Below, piece by piece: positions 12,206-20,374 of a DNA stretch of 20,374 nucleotides (position 1 is the first letter of the stretch; every line of letters begins with the position of its first letter). The notes beneath the pieces were generated by a model. That model saw only the letters and a list, made by a program, of their open reading frames with translations, had not been told where the DNA came from and searched no databases. The DNA lies in the IMG/VR virus record IMGVR_UViG_3300025767_000169, positions 1 to 20,374 of that record. One strand, written 5' to 3'. The DNA comes from a virus. The position numbers and the translations under genes are program-made.

Positions 12206-14161
12206 ATGGCAATGTTTAAAGCATTTAAACCAGAAGCAATGAATAAGATTGCAAGTGCTATGGGGTATACTGGTGATATGAACCAGTTCCAGCAGTACAT
12301 TGAACAAGACCCCGCACGACAGCAACAGATGAATATGTATACTAATGCTGCTAAAACTATGGCTAAAGGCGGGTATGCACGTAAAGGATATGCAGTAGGT
12401 GGTACTGTTATCAATCCATCAGGCACACAAGCTGCTACCCCCGTTGCTGTAGCACCTACCACAACTCCTGCAGGTCAACCAGAGATTGGTCAGTTTTCTG
12501 TAGAGCAAATGTATCAGCCGGGATTACCTATTGGTGGTACAACTATTGCTGCTGAAACACAGACAGATACATCACAGGATATTACTGCAGGTACAGGTGC
12601 TATTACAGGACAGGTAGCAGTACCAACTGCAACAGCAGCTACAGCGCAGGCTGCTCCTGTAACTCAAACGCAAGCTAATGTAATGCAAGCCTCTGCTGCG
12701 GCTCCTGCAGTGGATGCAGCTATGAATGCTACACAGGCAGCACAAGCTAACCCACAAGACCCTCGTGCGCAGATTGCGGCTGCACAGCAGACTACTTCAT
12801 CAGTAGGTAATCTTCAGGCAGCACAGGGCAATGCTTTCCTTATCAACACCCCTATTCAGCGTAACCTACAAGCAGGTGAATTGATTAGTGGTACAGGTGT
12901 AGATGCTGCACGTGCTAGTGCATTGGCTGCACAGACAGATGCTGCTGCTGCACAGGCTAATCCTAGCCAACAGGCAATGGTACAGGATCAACTATCTGGT
13001 TTGATGAATCAGTTTGTAGGTGGTGCTACACCAGCATGGGCATCAGGTGCTATCCGTACTGCTAATGCTACTATGGCTGCACGTGGTCTCAGTGCTTCAT
13101 CTATTGCTGGACAGGCTATTGTACAGGCAGCTATGGAATCAGCTATGCCTATTGCAATGGCTGATGCTGCTACTGTAGCTAAGTTTGAATCACAGAACTT
13201 ATCTAACAAACAGCAGAGTGCAATGCTTGCTGCTGAACAACGTGCTAAGTTCATGGGTCAGGAGTTTGACCAAGAGTTTCAACAGAAGGTAATGAACGCT
13301 AGTAAGATTAGTGACATTGCTAATCAGAACTTTACAGCAGAACAGCAAGTACAGCTAGAAAATAGTCGTGCTGCTAATACAATGAACCTGCAGAACCTGT
13401 CAAACAATCAGGCTCTTGTAATGGCAGAGGCTTCTGCTTTAGCACAGCTAGATTCACAGAACCTGAATAACCGTCAAGCTACTGCTGTACAAAACGCACA
13501 AAACTTCTTGCAAGTTGATATGGCTAACCTATCTAATCAGCAACAAACAGATTTGTTTAAAGCGCAGCAGCGTGTACAATCTTTGTTTACTGACCAAGCC
13601 GCTACCAATGCTGCAGCGCAATTTAATGCATCTAGTCAGAACCAAGTTGACCAGTTCTTTGCTAGCTTGGGTTCACAGGTATCACAGTTTAATGCAACGC
13701 AACAAAATGCACAACAGCAGTTTAATGCAGGACAGACTAATACAGTAGAAAGATTTAATGCTGAACTTAATAATCAACGTGATCAATTTAATGCACAGAA
13801 CCAGCTAGTTATTGCACAAGCTAATGCACAGTGGCGTAGACAAATTGCTACAGCAGATACTGCAGCAGTTAATCGTGCTAATGAACTTAACGCTAATGCT
13901 ATCTTGGATATTAGTAAGACTGCCTATGATAATTTATGGAATTACTATAATGACACAATGGAGTGGGCTTGGACTTCTGGAGAAAATGACTCTGACAGAA
14001 TTGTTCAAATGGCTTTAGGTGAACTTTCCGCTAAAACAAGTATAGATATGCAGCAATTAAAAACCAACGCAGAGGAAAGTGGTGCTATTGGCGGTTTCTT
14101 TAGTAGCTTGTTAACTAGCCAAACTGCAGGAAGTCTAGTTGGAAAAATCTTTGGTATTTAA
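12206..14161 (+). CDS. Internal virion (ejection) protein with 11-residue repeats
   Basis: The protein has 651 residues and is very rich in Ala, Gln, Asn and Thr. Residues about 54-66 carry KGGYARKGYAVGG, a motif that recurs in marine-phage structural proteins. Residues about 70-250 are low-complexity Ala/Thr/Gln/Pro sequence. Residues about 332-560 are built of 11-residue units, with Leu, Phe or Ala recurring every 11 positions (for example Phe 473, 484, 495, 506, 517 and 528). This predicts a long right-handed coiled coil. The C-terminal part has YDNLWNYYNDTMEWAW and ends in a Gly-rich hydrophobic segment (GAIGGFFSSLLTSQTAG) that could touch membrane. By place it corresponds to the first internal core protein of T7-like phages. 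A tape-measure-like role is the alternative. Confidence 0.6.
   Translation: MAMFKAFKPEAMNKIASAMGYTGDMNQFQQYIEQDPARQQQMNMYTNAAKTMAKGGYARKGYAVGGTVINPSGTQAATPVAVAPTTTPAGQPEIGQFSVEQMYQPGLPIGGTTIAAETQTDTSQDITAGTGAITGQVAVPTATAATAQAAPVTQTQANVMQASAAAPAVDAAMNATQAAQANPQDPRAQIAAAQQTTSSVGNLQAAQGNAFLINTPIQRNLQAGELISGTGVDAARASALAAQTDAAAAQANPSQQAMVQDQLSGLMNQFVGGATPAWASGAIRTANATMAARGLSASSIAGQAIVQAAMESAMPIAMADAATVAKFESQNLSNKQQSAMLAAEQRAKFMGQEFDQEFQQKVMNASKISDIANQNFTAEQQVQLENSRAANTMNLQNLSNNQALVMAEASALAQLDSQNLNNRQATAVQNAQNFLQVDMANLSNQQQTDLFKAQQRVQSLFTDQAATNAAAQFNASSQNQVDQFFASLGSQVSQFNATQQNAQQQFNAGQTNTVERFNAELNNQRDQFNAQNQLVIAQANAQWRRQIATADTAAVNRANELNANAILDISKTAYDNLWNYYNDTMEWAWTSGENDSDRIVQMALGELSAKTSIDMQQLKTNAEESGAIGGFFSSLLTSQTAGSLVGKIFGI
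13199..13885 (+). repeat. 33-bp-periodic coding repeat (hendecads)
   Basis: About twenty consecutive 11-residue units. From residue 332 to 453 the units alternate between Leu/Phe starts (332, 354, 376, 398, 420, 442) and mostly Ala starts (343, 365, 409, 431, 453; Ser at 387), a 22-residue super-repeat with QN(L/F)xN boxes. After a 2-residue register loss the units resume at 473 with xQFNA boxes. Confidence 0.85.
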
Positions 14162-14172
14162 GGAATAAAGCA

Positions 14173-14409
14173 ATGAGTATAGAGCGTCAACCCGCAAAAC
14201 TTGCATTAGTAAATATGCGTAATGCTGTATCTGAAGCACAAAAAAATAAAGTAAAAGTTAAATCGCAAGGTAGAACAGGTTTACTTTCTCCTAATAATGT
14301 GTTACAATCACGTACCAAAACTGAAAACAAAACTAAAACAGAAAGCCAGAAGGTATTAGACTATATGCTTGCTATACGTGAAGCTATGTCAACTGAGGAA
14401 AAAGCATAA
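14173..14409 (+). CDS. Small basic protein, function unknown
   Basis: The protein has 78 residues. AAGGAATAAAG just before the ATG provides the ribosome site. The sequence is Lys-rich and polar (SEAQKNKVKVKSQGRTG, SRTKTENKTKTESQK), with a short C-terminal helix (KVLDYMLAIREAMSTEE). It has no membrane segment and no recognised domain. Its stop overlaps the next start (TAATG at 14407-14411), so it is co-translated with the gene at 14409. Its place among internal virion genes suggests a small virion or assembly protein; I do not recognise a family. Confidence 0.55.
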   Translation: MSIERQPAKLALVNMRNAVSEAQKNKVKVKSQGRTGLLSPNNVLQSRTKTENKTKTESQKVLDYMLAIREAMSTEEKA

Positions 14410-14918
14410 TGGCATTTAGAGAAACATCGGATTTTGATGCTCCTATTCCGGGTCAGGGTTTAACCGCTGAACTGGGTTCTCGTCCGTGGCAAACTCCACC
14501 TGAGTTTACTACTTTAGAAGAGGGCGTAGACTTTTACGTGTCTCGCATAATTCAACCAAAAATGGCTGCTCAACTTTTAGACATCATTGAAATGAAAATT
14601 CCATTAACTGCTATTGCAGAAACATTAACGCTTGGTGGTGTAATGCAGGGACTTCATACTGTTGACGTGGGTATCCTTGTTAATCCTATTCTTGTAGAGT
14701 TGATGGAAGGTCTAGCAAAAAATGCGGAAGTTCCATACAAAGTTGGAGACACTGACGGAGAAAATATTCCAGACAAAGGTATTTTAACTAAAGCTATGGC
14801 TAGTCTTTCTGAGATTGACACTGAAGAATTAGAGCAAGAAATGTCATATGAAGAAGATAGCAAAGAAGATGTATCTGTAGAACCAAAGGGTTTAATGTCT
14901 CGTAAAGGAGCAATGTAA
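14409..14918 (+). CDS. Conserved marine-phage virion-region protein, function unknown
   Basis: The protein has 169 residues. The N-terminus (FDAPIPGQGLTAELGSRPWQ, with a TPPEFTTLEEGVDFY continuation) and LGGVMQGLHTVDVGILV are familiar from marine-phage proteins located next to internal virion genes, but they carry no known function. The first 115 residues look like a compact helical domain. The remainder is acidic and probably disordered (IDTEELEQEMSYEEDSKED). The ATG overlaps the previous stop. AAAGGAG at 14904-14910, near the 3' end, serves the next gene. A scaffold or chaperone role for the neighbouring core proteins is possible but not shown. Confidence 0.6.
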   Translation: MAFRETSDFDAPIPGQGLTAELGSRPWQTPPEFTTLEEGVDFYVSRIIQPKMAAQLLDIIEMKIPLTAIAETLTLGGVMQGLHTVDVGILVNPILVELMEGLAKNAEVPYKVGDTDGENIPDKGILTKAMASLSEIDTEELEQEMSYEEDSKEDVSVEPKGLMSRKGAM

Positions 14919-14919
14919 T

Positions 14920-16587
14920 ATGGCTTTTAGATTACAATCGTTTCTAGCAGGTGCAGCTAAAGAAGCAACAAAAAATATACGAGCATTAGATGAAGAGTAC
15001 CGGGAGTCTCTAAAAAATACTGCTGCAAACTTAGCTAAAGAGGCTCAAGCCGTACGTAAAGAGCGTACACAAGCTATACTTGATTATAGTGACAAAGGCA
15101 AAAAATTAAAACGAGATTACAAATTATCAGATGCACAAATTCAAACCTTGTTATCTGCAGGTACTGATTCGTATGAGTCTTTTGTAAACTCAATTAGAGC
15201 AGGCAATCAAGCTGCTAAACTTGCCGATCCTAATGCTACGTTTGATGCAGCTACTTTTGCTCAAAGTTTGTTTCAAGGACAGGCTGCCGAAGAAGGTATC
15301 CTTTCTTTGGATCAACAAGCGCAGGCTTATGCTGCTCGTAGAGTTCCTTCGACTATTGACCTTCAAACTGCTGCTAGTGGAATTTCTGCAGGAACACAAA
15401 CAATGTTAACAGGTGTAAGTCCTGAAGCTGTAGCAGAGAGACTTCGTGGTAGCGTAGGAGATATACCTGATTATACTGGCCCTGCTATGGGTGAAACTGG
15501 ACTCAGTGTTTCTGGTCAAACAGCACTTACTCCAGCGGAATTAATTGCATTGCAGGGTGCAAGAGCAAGTGTAGCTAAAACGGAAGCTGAAATTGGCGGT
15601 ATTAAAGCAACCACTAAATTTACTGGACTCAAAGGCGATTTAATAAAAGCGCAAACAACTGCCACTGAAATTACGAATGAGGTACTTCCAGAACAGTTAC
15701 GTGTAGACCTAGATAAAGGCTATGCTTCAACCGCATTAACAGAAGCGCAGACCCAAAAAGTAGAACAAGATACTTCTACAGGAATCCTTCAGCAAGCTAA
15801 ACTCAAAGAAGAACTCATTAACTACCAAAAGTTTGGTGAGAAAAACGAGCAACTTGCACTTGACTTACTTGAAGCTAAAATTACACAAGCTAATCGCCCG
15901 GCTGATCTTGAAGAGTTACAGGCTACGTTTGTGTCTCTCGCCAGCGACTCACGTGCAAAAGCAGGGCAGCTTGACGAAAATGATCCAGAAGCCATTAGAC
16001 TAAATTCTCAAGCTTCAGCTTATGATACACGTGCAGCAAGTGTAGCTAACATGATTAAAGCACAAGATACGTCTGCTAGTACCGACTGGTCAAAAGGTTC
16101 ACCAGAAAAACGCTTTGCTAGCTTGCTTAAAACAAATGTTCAAGCAGCTAATATTTCTGGTTCACTTAATTCCGCAGGTAATTGGGAATGGGATTTTGCA
16201 AATAAACGTCCTGCTTACTATACCGCCTATGCAAACACTGTAGATCAGTATTCTCAATTATACGGCACTTCAGGAAATACAGGTTTAGTATCCTCTCTGC
16301 AAAATAAAGAACAGCTAAATAATGTGCTTAACCAGTGGTCACAAGAAGGAAATTTTGTTAACGCAAATACTTCAAGACCAGCCGCAACAAGCACGGGGCA
16401 AGTCACTAATGTTGACTTTGGTTCAAAGAGTCTAGAGGATTTAGCTGAGTTGCAGAACTTGCAGCCCGGCGATATTGCAAGAATACAAGCACAAGTTTAT
16501 GATAGCAAGTCAAGTTCTGTGGTATCAAAAGAAGTTGTTGCTATGTATAGCACACAAGGTGAGTGGATTACAGCAGGAGACCTCTAA
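14920..16587 (+). CDS. Putative internal virion protein, helical
   Basis: The protein has 555 residues. GGAG at 14907-14910 lies 9 bases before the ATG. The N-terminal 70 residues are strongly helical and charged (EEYRESLKNTAANLAKEAQ, VRKERTQAILD). Residues about 205-330 are also predicted helical, with many Ala, Lys, Glu and Gln (ARASVAKTEAEIGGIKATT, EKNEQLALDLLEAKIT). The C-terminal third carries more aromatic residues (NWEWDFANKRPAYYTAYAN). There is no membrane segment or enzyme motif. Size, composition and position between two other large late genes fit the middle internal core protein of a T7-like phage. It ends in TAGDL, and that DNA supplies the ribosome site of the next gene. Confidence 0.55.
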   Translation: MAFRLQSFLAGAAKEATKNIRALDEEYRESLKNTAANLAKEAQAVRKERTQAILDYSDKGKKLKRDYKLSDAQIQTLLSAGTDSYESFVNSIRAGNQAAKLADPNATFDAATFAQSLFQGQAAEEGILSLDQQAQAYAARRVPSTIDLQTAASGISAGTQTMLTGVSPEAVAERLRGSVGDIPDYTGPAMGETGLSVSGQTALTPAELIALQGARASVAKTEAEIGGIKATTKFTGLKGDLIKAQTTATEITNEVLPEQLRVDLDKGYASTALTEAQTQKVEQDTSTGILQQAKLKEELINYQKFGEKNEQLALDLLEAKITQANRPADLEELQATFVSLASDSRAKAGQLDENDPEAIRLNSQASAYDTRAASVANMIKAQDTSASTDWSKGSPEKRFASLLKTNVQAANISGSLNSAGNWEWDFANKRPAYYTAYANTVDQYSQLYGTSGNTGLVSSLQNKEQLNNVLNQWSQEGNFVNANTSRPAATSTGQVTNVDFGSKSLEDLAELQNLQPGDIARIQAQVYDSKSSSVVSKEVVAMYSTQGEWITAGDL

Positions 16588-16590
16588 ATG
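16576..16590 (+). promoter_or_regulatory. GGAG in Gly-Asp codons upstream of the large core gene
   Basis: GGAG at 16576-16579 lies 8 bases before the ATG at 16588, directly after the TAA at 16585-16587. The same Gly-Asp-Leu ending is used at the tip-module junctions. Confidence 0.7.
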
Positions 16591-19500
16591 AAACTGCAGC
16601 AAAAACTAGATAGCTTGCTGTCTGGTGAGGAGGTCTCTGAAGATGATGAGATTCAACGACAACTACCTACCAGTGGACGCAGCCTACAAAGTGTACTCAA
16701 TGAAATTCGTTCATCTCAAACAGATGAGCCTGCAGTAGACGTACCTGTTGTACAAGACGATTTCACACCCAAGCCAACTGATCCTAATGCGGCTAAACTT
16801 CCCCCTGAAGAACTAGATTTGTTTAACTACGAGAGAACTGCTGCAGCGTATGAGCAGCAAGTTTCTCCTATTGATCCTGTATTATCGGATGAAGAGTTTC
16901 TGGTAGAGTATGTACCGGATTATCTTCGTCCGTTTGTGCGTGTGGTAGCTAAAGGTGCAGACGGTGCTTTGGTTAAACCTACCATTCGTACTATGCGGTC
17001 ATTAAACACAGGCTTAACAGCAGCAGGTGAAACTACATCTGATGCTATGGCTGCTTTGACACAGGCAGTTCAAGATGGAATCGTAGAGGGTGGTACATTT
17101 GAAAGGCTCACAGGTCTAACAGGTAAAGATCTAATACCTTTTGATCCTAAAGCGTCAGGCCGTAGATTCACAGGTGACTTAATTGATGCAGCTATGGTGG
17201 CTGATGCACCTATTGTTGCATCTGCAGGTATGGCTAAACTAGCAATGCAAGCACAAATGAAAGCCTTAACTAAAGGCAAAGACATGGTTGTGCCTCGTAC
17301 ATCCTTGTTAGGTGCGCCACTTAAAGAAGGTACACTAACAGAGAAAGCTGTTCGTGCTGTAGGTGCGGATGTCAAAAGAGTTGATACCGATACTATGACA
17401 CCAGAGATGATTGCTCGTGCAGAAAAGGCTAGGCAAGCACGTGAAGAGTCTGGTGAAATGACTATTGGGGAAATACAACAGGCGACTAAAACTGTTGCAG
17501 ATGAAAAACGTGCAGCAGCTAGAGCCAAAGCAAAACAAAATGATGAAATTAGGCAGTCCGTTATTCAAAATTTTGAAGTCGAAAATGGTTTAGAGGCGGG
17601 TGCTGTATCTAAAACAGTAGCCGGTAAAACATATATAGATTATGAAAAGATGCGTGAACTAGGTGTAGAGAAGGTAGAGTTTTTAGACTTAGACGATGAC
17701 CTAGCTTGGGACATTGGCGTGGGACCAGCAGGTTATAGAAATCCTGTCCTTAATCCTGATAAGTTAGACGCTGTTGTAGCTACGGTAGCAGACGTAAAAG
17801 CTATGAATCCTGATGCCTTTAAGGGCAGTAAGAATGTAATGGAGACCCTGTTTAGGGAAACAGTAAACGGCAACTTAATTGCTTCAGACGAACTGCTAAC
17901 AATACTAAATCAGTATGGTTTGTCATTAGATGATTACATCTTAATGACTGTCGGTTCAGCTACTAAATACGGTAAAGGTTTGCAAAAGTTCTCACAAATG
18001 GGTGAGGCTATGGGTAGGTATAAACTCGGCAGACCTGCAGGTAAAAAAGCACAAGACGAACTAGACCAAGCGCAGGGTATGTTGGAATGGCTTGGTGTAC
18101 CTATTCCAAGCGTAAAAAAGGTAACGCAAAATATACGCCGTACAGAAAACGTATCTCGTGGACTTATGGTTTCCGCATTTGCTACAGCAGCTAGAAACTT
18201 AGAGTCTACTCTCATTCGTATGCCCTTAGAAGGCATGACAAACTTGCTCTCAGAGGCTATCATACGTGGTGTACGTGCGGCAGAAAGAACCAAAGCTGGA
18301 GATATAAAAGGCGCAAGAGATGCCGTAATGGATACGGTAAATGCGTTTAATCCTTTGTCTCGTAAAAGTGCTATAGGTGATAGCTTTGCCTACTGGAAGA
18401 GCCTAAAAGACCCTCTAGAAGCGGATGAACTAACTAAGTTTATTTTAGAACAGCCAGAAAATGTAAAGCTGTTATCTCGCTATCGTGATCAGATTGTTGA
18501 AGCGCAAAAAGCTACGGGTAAGGGCGAAGGCGGTATATCAGATTTCGTATTTAATCCTATTGAGGATTTTGTAGACACTTTAAATGCACCAAACCGTGGT
18601 CAAGAATTTTTAAGCCGTAACGCTTTCTTCTTAACTGATCTTAGCAGAAACCTTAAACGTGAATGGGGTATTAGTTTAGAGCAGGTAATCAAAGAAGGAA
18701 AAATAAGAGAACTTATAAATGACTCACCTACTCTACGTCCTACTGGCGGCAAGACCCAACCACCTACGTTTGCAGAGTTGGCAACAGATGCGGTTGAAAG
18801 TGCGTTAGACAAAACATACGCCTCACCACCTAAATTTGGACCGTTTAAAGCCGCGCTAAAAGTTCTAAACTCTATTCCGGGTAGTACAATAGCTATACCT
18901 TTTCCACGGTTTATGTTTAAAGCTATGGAATACATTTATTCGGGTGTACCCGGAACTGCAACTCCGGCAGCACTACGAATTGCTTTGGGTAAAGGCAATA
19001 CAGTAAAAGATGCAGATGCTGTATCAAGAAATATTGTCGGGTATGCAGCACTGTATGCTGCCTATGAATACAGAACATCAGACGATGCGCCAGAAGAGTA
19101 CAACAAGATAGCTAACATGGACGGCACTACAACTAATGTTGATCCGCAGTTTCCGCTTGCCCCAGCATTTTACTTGGCTGAAGCTAAGAAACAGTACGAT
19201 AAAGGTGGTGCAGATTATCTAACCCAATGGCTATTTATGAATAGGGGCAGGAACTTCCAGAACGGTGTGAAGTCACTGACAGGCACTAACTTTAGAAACA
19301 ACCAAACTTTTGGTGATATATTAAGTGACGTATCTAATATGTTTGCTGAAGATAACGATGCAGTGTGGACAGAAGAAGCATCAAAAGCATTTGGTAAAAC
19401 GTTTGGTAATACGTTAACACGTATGCTGCAACCTTACTCAATGGTTCTTGATACAGAACGTGCGCTTGGTATGCGTGATATGCGGTACAAAACTTTTGAA

Positions 19501-20157
19501 GGTGAGCCTAATCTTTCCGGTGGGGGTGCGTTTGTAAAAGGCTTTATGTTACCGTTTGCATCTAGGGGATATCTGTCACCTAAAGCTGAAGCAGATGCAC
19601 CTGTTCGTAACTTCCCAATGCTGGGTGAAAAGAAACGTATCGGGCCAACATGGAAACTTGCATTGGGTATTAACATCGAAGCAGGCGATAATGAGTGGCA
19701 GAAATATCTCAAATCTATCCAATACGCAGATTATGATTTTGCATCTAAATCCGGTATAGATATTATTGATAACACAATGAACGCACTTCATAATGAACTT
19801 TTGCCTGATATCGCAAAGATGGTTATGGAAGATGCGCCTAAAATAAAAGCAGAACTTAAAAAAGAAGGCAGGTTTAGCGAGAAAATATTCTTGCTAGAGC
19901 AACGAAACAGAATAGACAATAATAAAAGAGAGATGTTTAACGCTATAAAAGGCGCACAGTTTAGTGGATCGTCTAATCCCGCTTATGTGATGGCGGTCAA
20001 TGACTTACGTAAAATAACTAGGGATAAGCGTGTGCTTGCTATGAGTAGGCTGTCTGCTATTAAAGCAGCAAAGGGTGAACCACCTGTAAATTTAGGTAAT
20101 ACTGCTGATGTTAGGACATTACTGAGAATAGCAAAAGGTATTGCAAAAGAAAGATAA
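16588..20157 (+). CDS. Large internal virion (ejection) protein
   Basis: With 1189 residues this is the largest protein of the window. It has an acidic, disordered N-terminus (residues 1-100), then an amphipathic region with YLRPFVRVVAKGADGALVKP. Residues about 270-320 are Ala/Lys/Glu-rich helical. Residues about 530-700 are helical (RNLESTLIRMPLEGMTNLL). Residues about 760-850 contain two hydrophobic aromatic segments (STIAIPFPRFMFKAMEYIYSG in two parts, and NIVGYAALYAAYEYR) that could insert into a membrane. The C-terminus is basic (RDKRVLAMSRLSAIKAAKG). No transglycosylase motif is seen. The position as last gene of the late block and the size fit a protein ejected into the cell envelope ahead of DNA, like T7 gp16. 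The role is inferred from this. Confidence 0.6.
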   Translation: MKLQQKLDSLLSGEEVSEDDEIQRQLPTSGRSLQSVLNEIRSSQTDEPAVDVPVVQDDFTPKPTDPNAAKLPPEELDLFNYERTAAAYEQQVSPIDPVLSDEEFLVEYVPDYLRPFVRVVAKGADGALVKPTIRTMRSLNTGLTAAGETTSDAMAALTQAVQDGIVEGGTFERLTGLTGKDLIPFDPKASGRRFTGDLIDAAMVADAPIVASAGMAKLAMQAQMKALTKGKDMVVPRTSLLGAPLKEGTLTEKAVRAVGADVKRVDTDTMTPEMIARAEKARQAREESGEMTIGEIQQATKTVADEKRAAARAKAKQNDEIRQSVIQNFEVENGLEAGAVSKTVAGKTYIDYEKMRELGVEKVEFLDLDDDLAWDIGVGPAGYRNPVLNPDKLDAVVATVADVKAMNPDAFKGSKNVMETLFRETVNGNLIASDELLTILNQYGLSLDDYILMTVGSATKYGKGLQKFSQMGEAMGRYKLGRPAGKKAQDELDQAQGMLEWLGVPIPSVKKVTQNIRRTENVSRGLMVSAFATAARNLESTLIRMPLEGMTNLLSEAIIRGVRAAERTKAGDIKGARDAVMDTVNAFNPLSRKSAIGDSFAYWKSLKDPLEADELTKFILEQPENVKLLSRYRDQIVEAQKATGKGEGGISDFVFNPIEDFVDTLNAPNRGQEFLSRNAFFLTDLSRNLKREWGISLEQVIKEGKIRELINDSPTLRPTGGKTQPPTFAELATDAVESALDKTYASPPKFGPFKAALKVLNSIPGSTIAIPFPRFMFKAMEYIYSGVPGTATPAALRIALGKGNTVKDADAVSRNIVGYAALYAAYEYRTSDDAPEEYNKIANMDGTTTNVDPQFPLAPAFYLAEAKKQYDKGGADYLTQWLFMNRGRNFQNGVKSLTGTNFRNNQTFGDILSDVSNMFAEDNDAVWTEEASKAFGKTFGNTLTRMLQPYSMVLDTERALGMRDMRYKTFEGEPNLSGGGAFVKGFMLPFASRGYLSPKAEADAPVRNFPMLGEKKRIGPTWKLALGINIEAGDNEWQKYLKSIQYADYDFASKSGIDIIDNTMNALHNELLPDIAKMVMEDAPKIKAELKKEGRFSEKIFLLEQRNRIDNNKREMFNAIKGAQFSGSSNPAYVMAVNDLRKITRDKRVLAMSRLSAIKAAKGEPPVNLGNTADVRTLLRIAKGIAKER

Positions 20158-20160
20158 TAA

Positions 20161-20190
20161 AAGAGGGGGCTTAATTGCCCCCTTTTCTAT
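20161..20190. terminator. Bidirectional intrinsic terminator between convergent genes
   Basis: A 6-bp GC stem (20165-20170 with 20177-20182) around the loop TTAATT, extended by A/T pairs, is followed by TTTTCT on the + strand. On the - strand the same stem is followed by TCTTTTATT. It can therefore end both the rightward late operon and the leftward gene at 20190. Confidence 0.9.
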
Positions 20191-20374
20191 TACCGATTAT
20201 CTCCACTACCACCAAGCACTCCTCGTGCCTTCCTACTTGATAGCTTCTCTATATTATCTTCCATGACCTTACCTAAGTTCATGCCTAACTCTTCAGCTAA
20301 CACTGCCAGATACCAGCACACATCTCCTAGTTCCTTGCCAATCTCTTGACGTTTGTCTGCATTATCTCCATCAC
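20190..20374 (-). CDS. mazG: MazG-type nucleotide pyrophosphohydrolase, C-terminal part (truncated by window)
   Basis: On the - strand an open frame enters from the window end and stops at the complement of 20190-20192, giving about 61 C-terminal residues. KELGDVCWYLAVLAEELGM is the second half of the MazG fold, with the Glu-x-x-Asp metal-binding motif (ELGD) on the active-site helix, followed by NIEKLSSRKARG, the usual end of the domain. The first motif (Glu-Glu-x-x-Glu) must lie beyond the window. The family hydrolyses nucleoside triphosphates to monophosphates and pyrophosphate; phage versions are often linked to host nucleotide or alarmone control. It is convergent to the late operon, so it belongs to another transcription unit, probably early or middle. 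Confidence 0.85.
   Translation of the reverse strand, partial: DGDNADKRQEIGKELGDVCWYLAVLAEELGMNLGKVMEDNIEKLSSRKARGVLGGSGDNR

Noticed and set aside
1-20374. tRNA genes, insertion sequences, integrase or att sites
   Set aside because: None was recognised on either strand; intergenic gaps are too short and every large frame fits a virion role.

Overview
The window is a late structural-gene block of a tailed bacteriophage, almost certainly short-tailed (podovirus-like). It opens inside the major capsid protein gene and continues through a head-tail adaptor, a nozzle-type tail protein, a repeat-rich tail fibre, a long series of small tail-tip proteins and three large proteins with the size and composition of internal virion (ejection) proteins. 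No tape measure, sheath, baseplate, integrase or host gene is visible. The style of the tail proteins and a phage MazG gene suggest a marine phage of an alphaproteobacterial or similar host. The host assignment is inference from remembered protein families, not from a search.

Layout: 1-666 is the capsid protein C-terminal part, closed by a strong intrinsic terminator (676-714). 726-3167 holds the adaptor and nozzle proteins. 3171-5129 is the long tail fibre. 5137-5165 is a perfect sigma70-type promoter with an extended -10, and a second perfect -35/-10 pair lies at 5519-5547. 5188-11789 is a densely packed, translationally coupled run of small tail-tip and assembly genes. 11791-12202 holds two small genes, one of them membrane-anchored. 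12206-20157 holds the putative internal virion proteins with two small genes between them. A bidirectional terminator at 20161-20190 separates this rightward block from a leftward MazG-type nucleotide pyrophosphohydrolase gene that leaves the window.

The most unusual part is 5546-10689. A four-gene cassette (an anchor protein followed by three small tip proteins) occurs twice, at 5546-7267 and 9052-10689. The second copy keeps the same gene order, and each gene matches its positional counterpart at the N-terminus while the C-terminal parts are almost unrelated. Six tip genes end in Gly-Asp-Leu-Ala or a close variant, encoded by DNA that is also the Shine-Dalgarno sequence of the next gene. 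One module is flanked by an exact 22-bp direct repeat made of this junction. Together this looks like a modular, swappable receptor-binding tip system in which the N-terminus specifies a slot and the C-terminus varies. Between the two cassettes lie three assembly-chaperone-like genes, one further tip gene and a 9-codon ORF that may be a relic of a lost module.

All genes but the last are on the + strand and are nearly contiguous, which fits one late operon boosted by the promoters behind the fibre gene. No stretch over 300 bases lacks a gene. Family assignments come from recognising sequence patterns without database searches.
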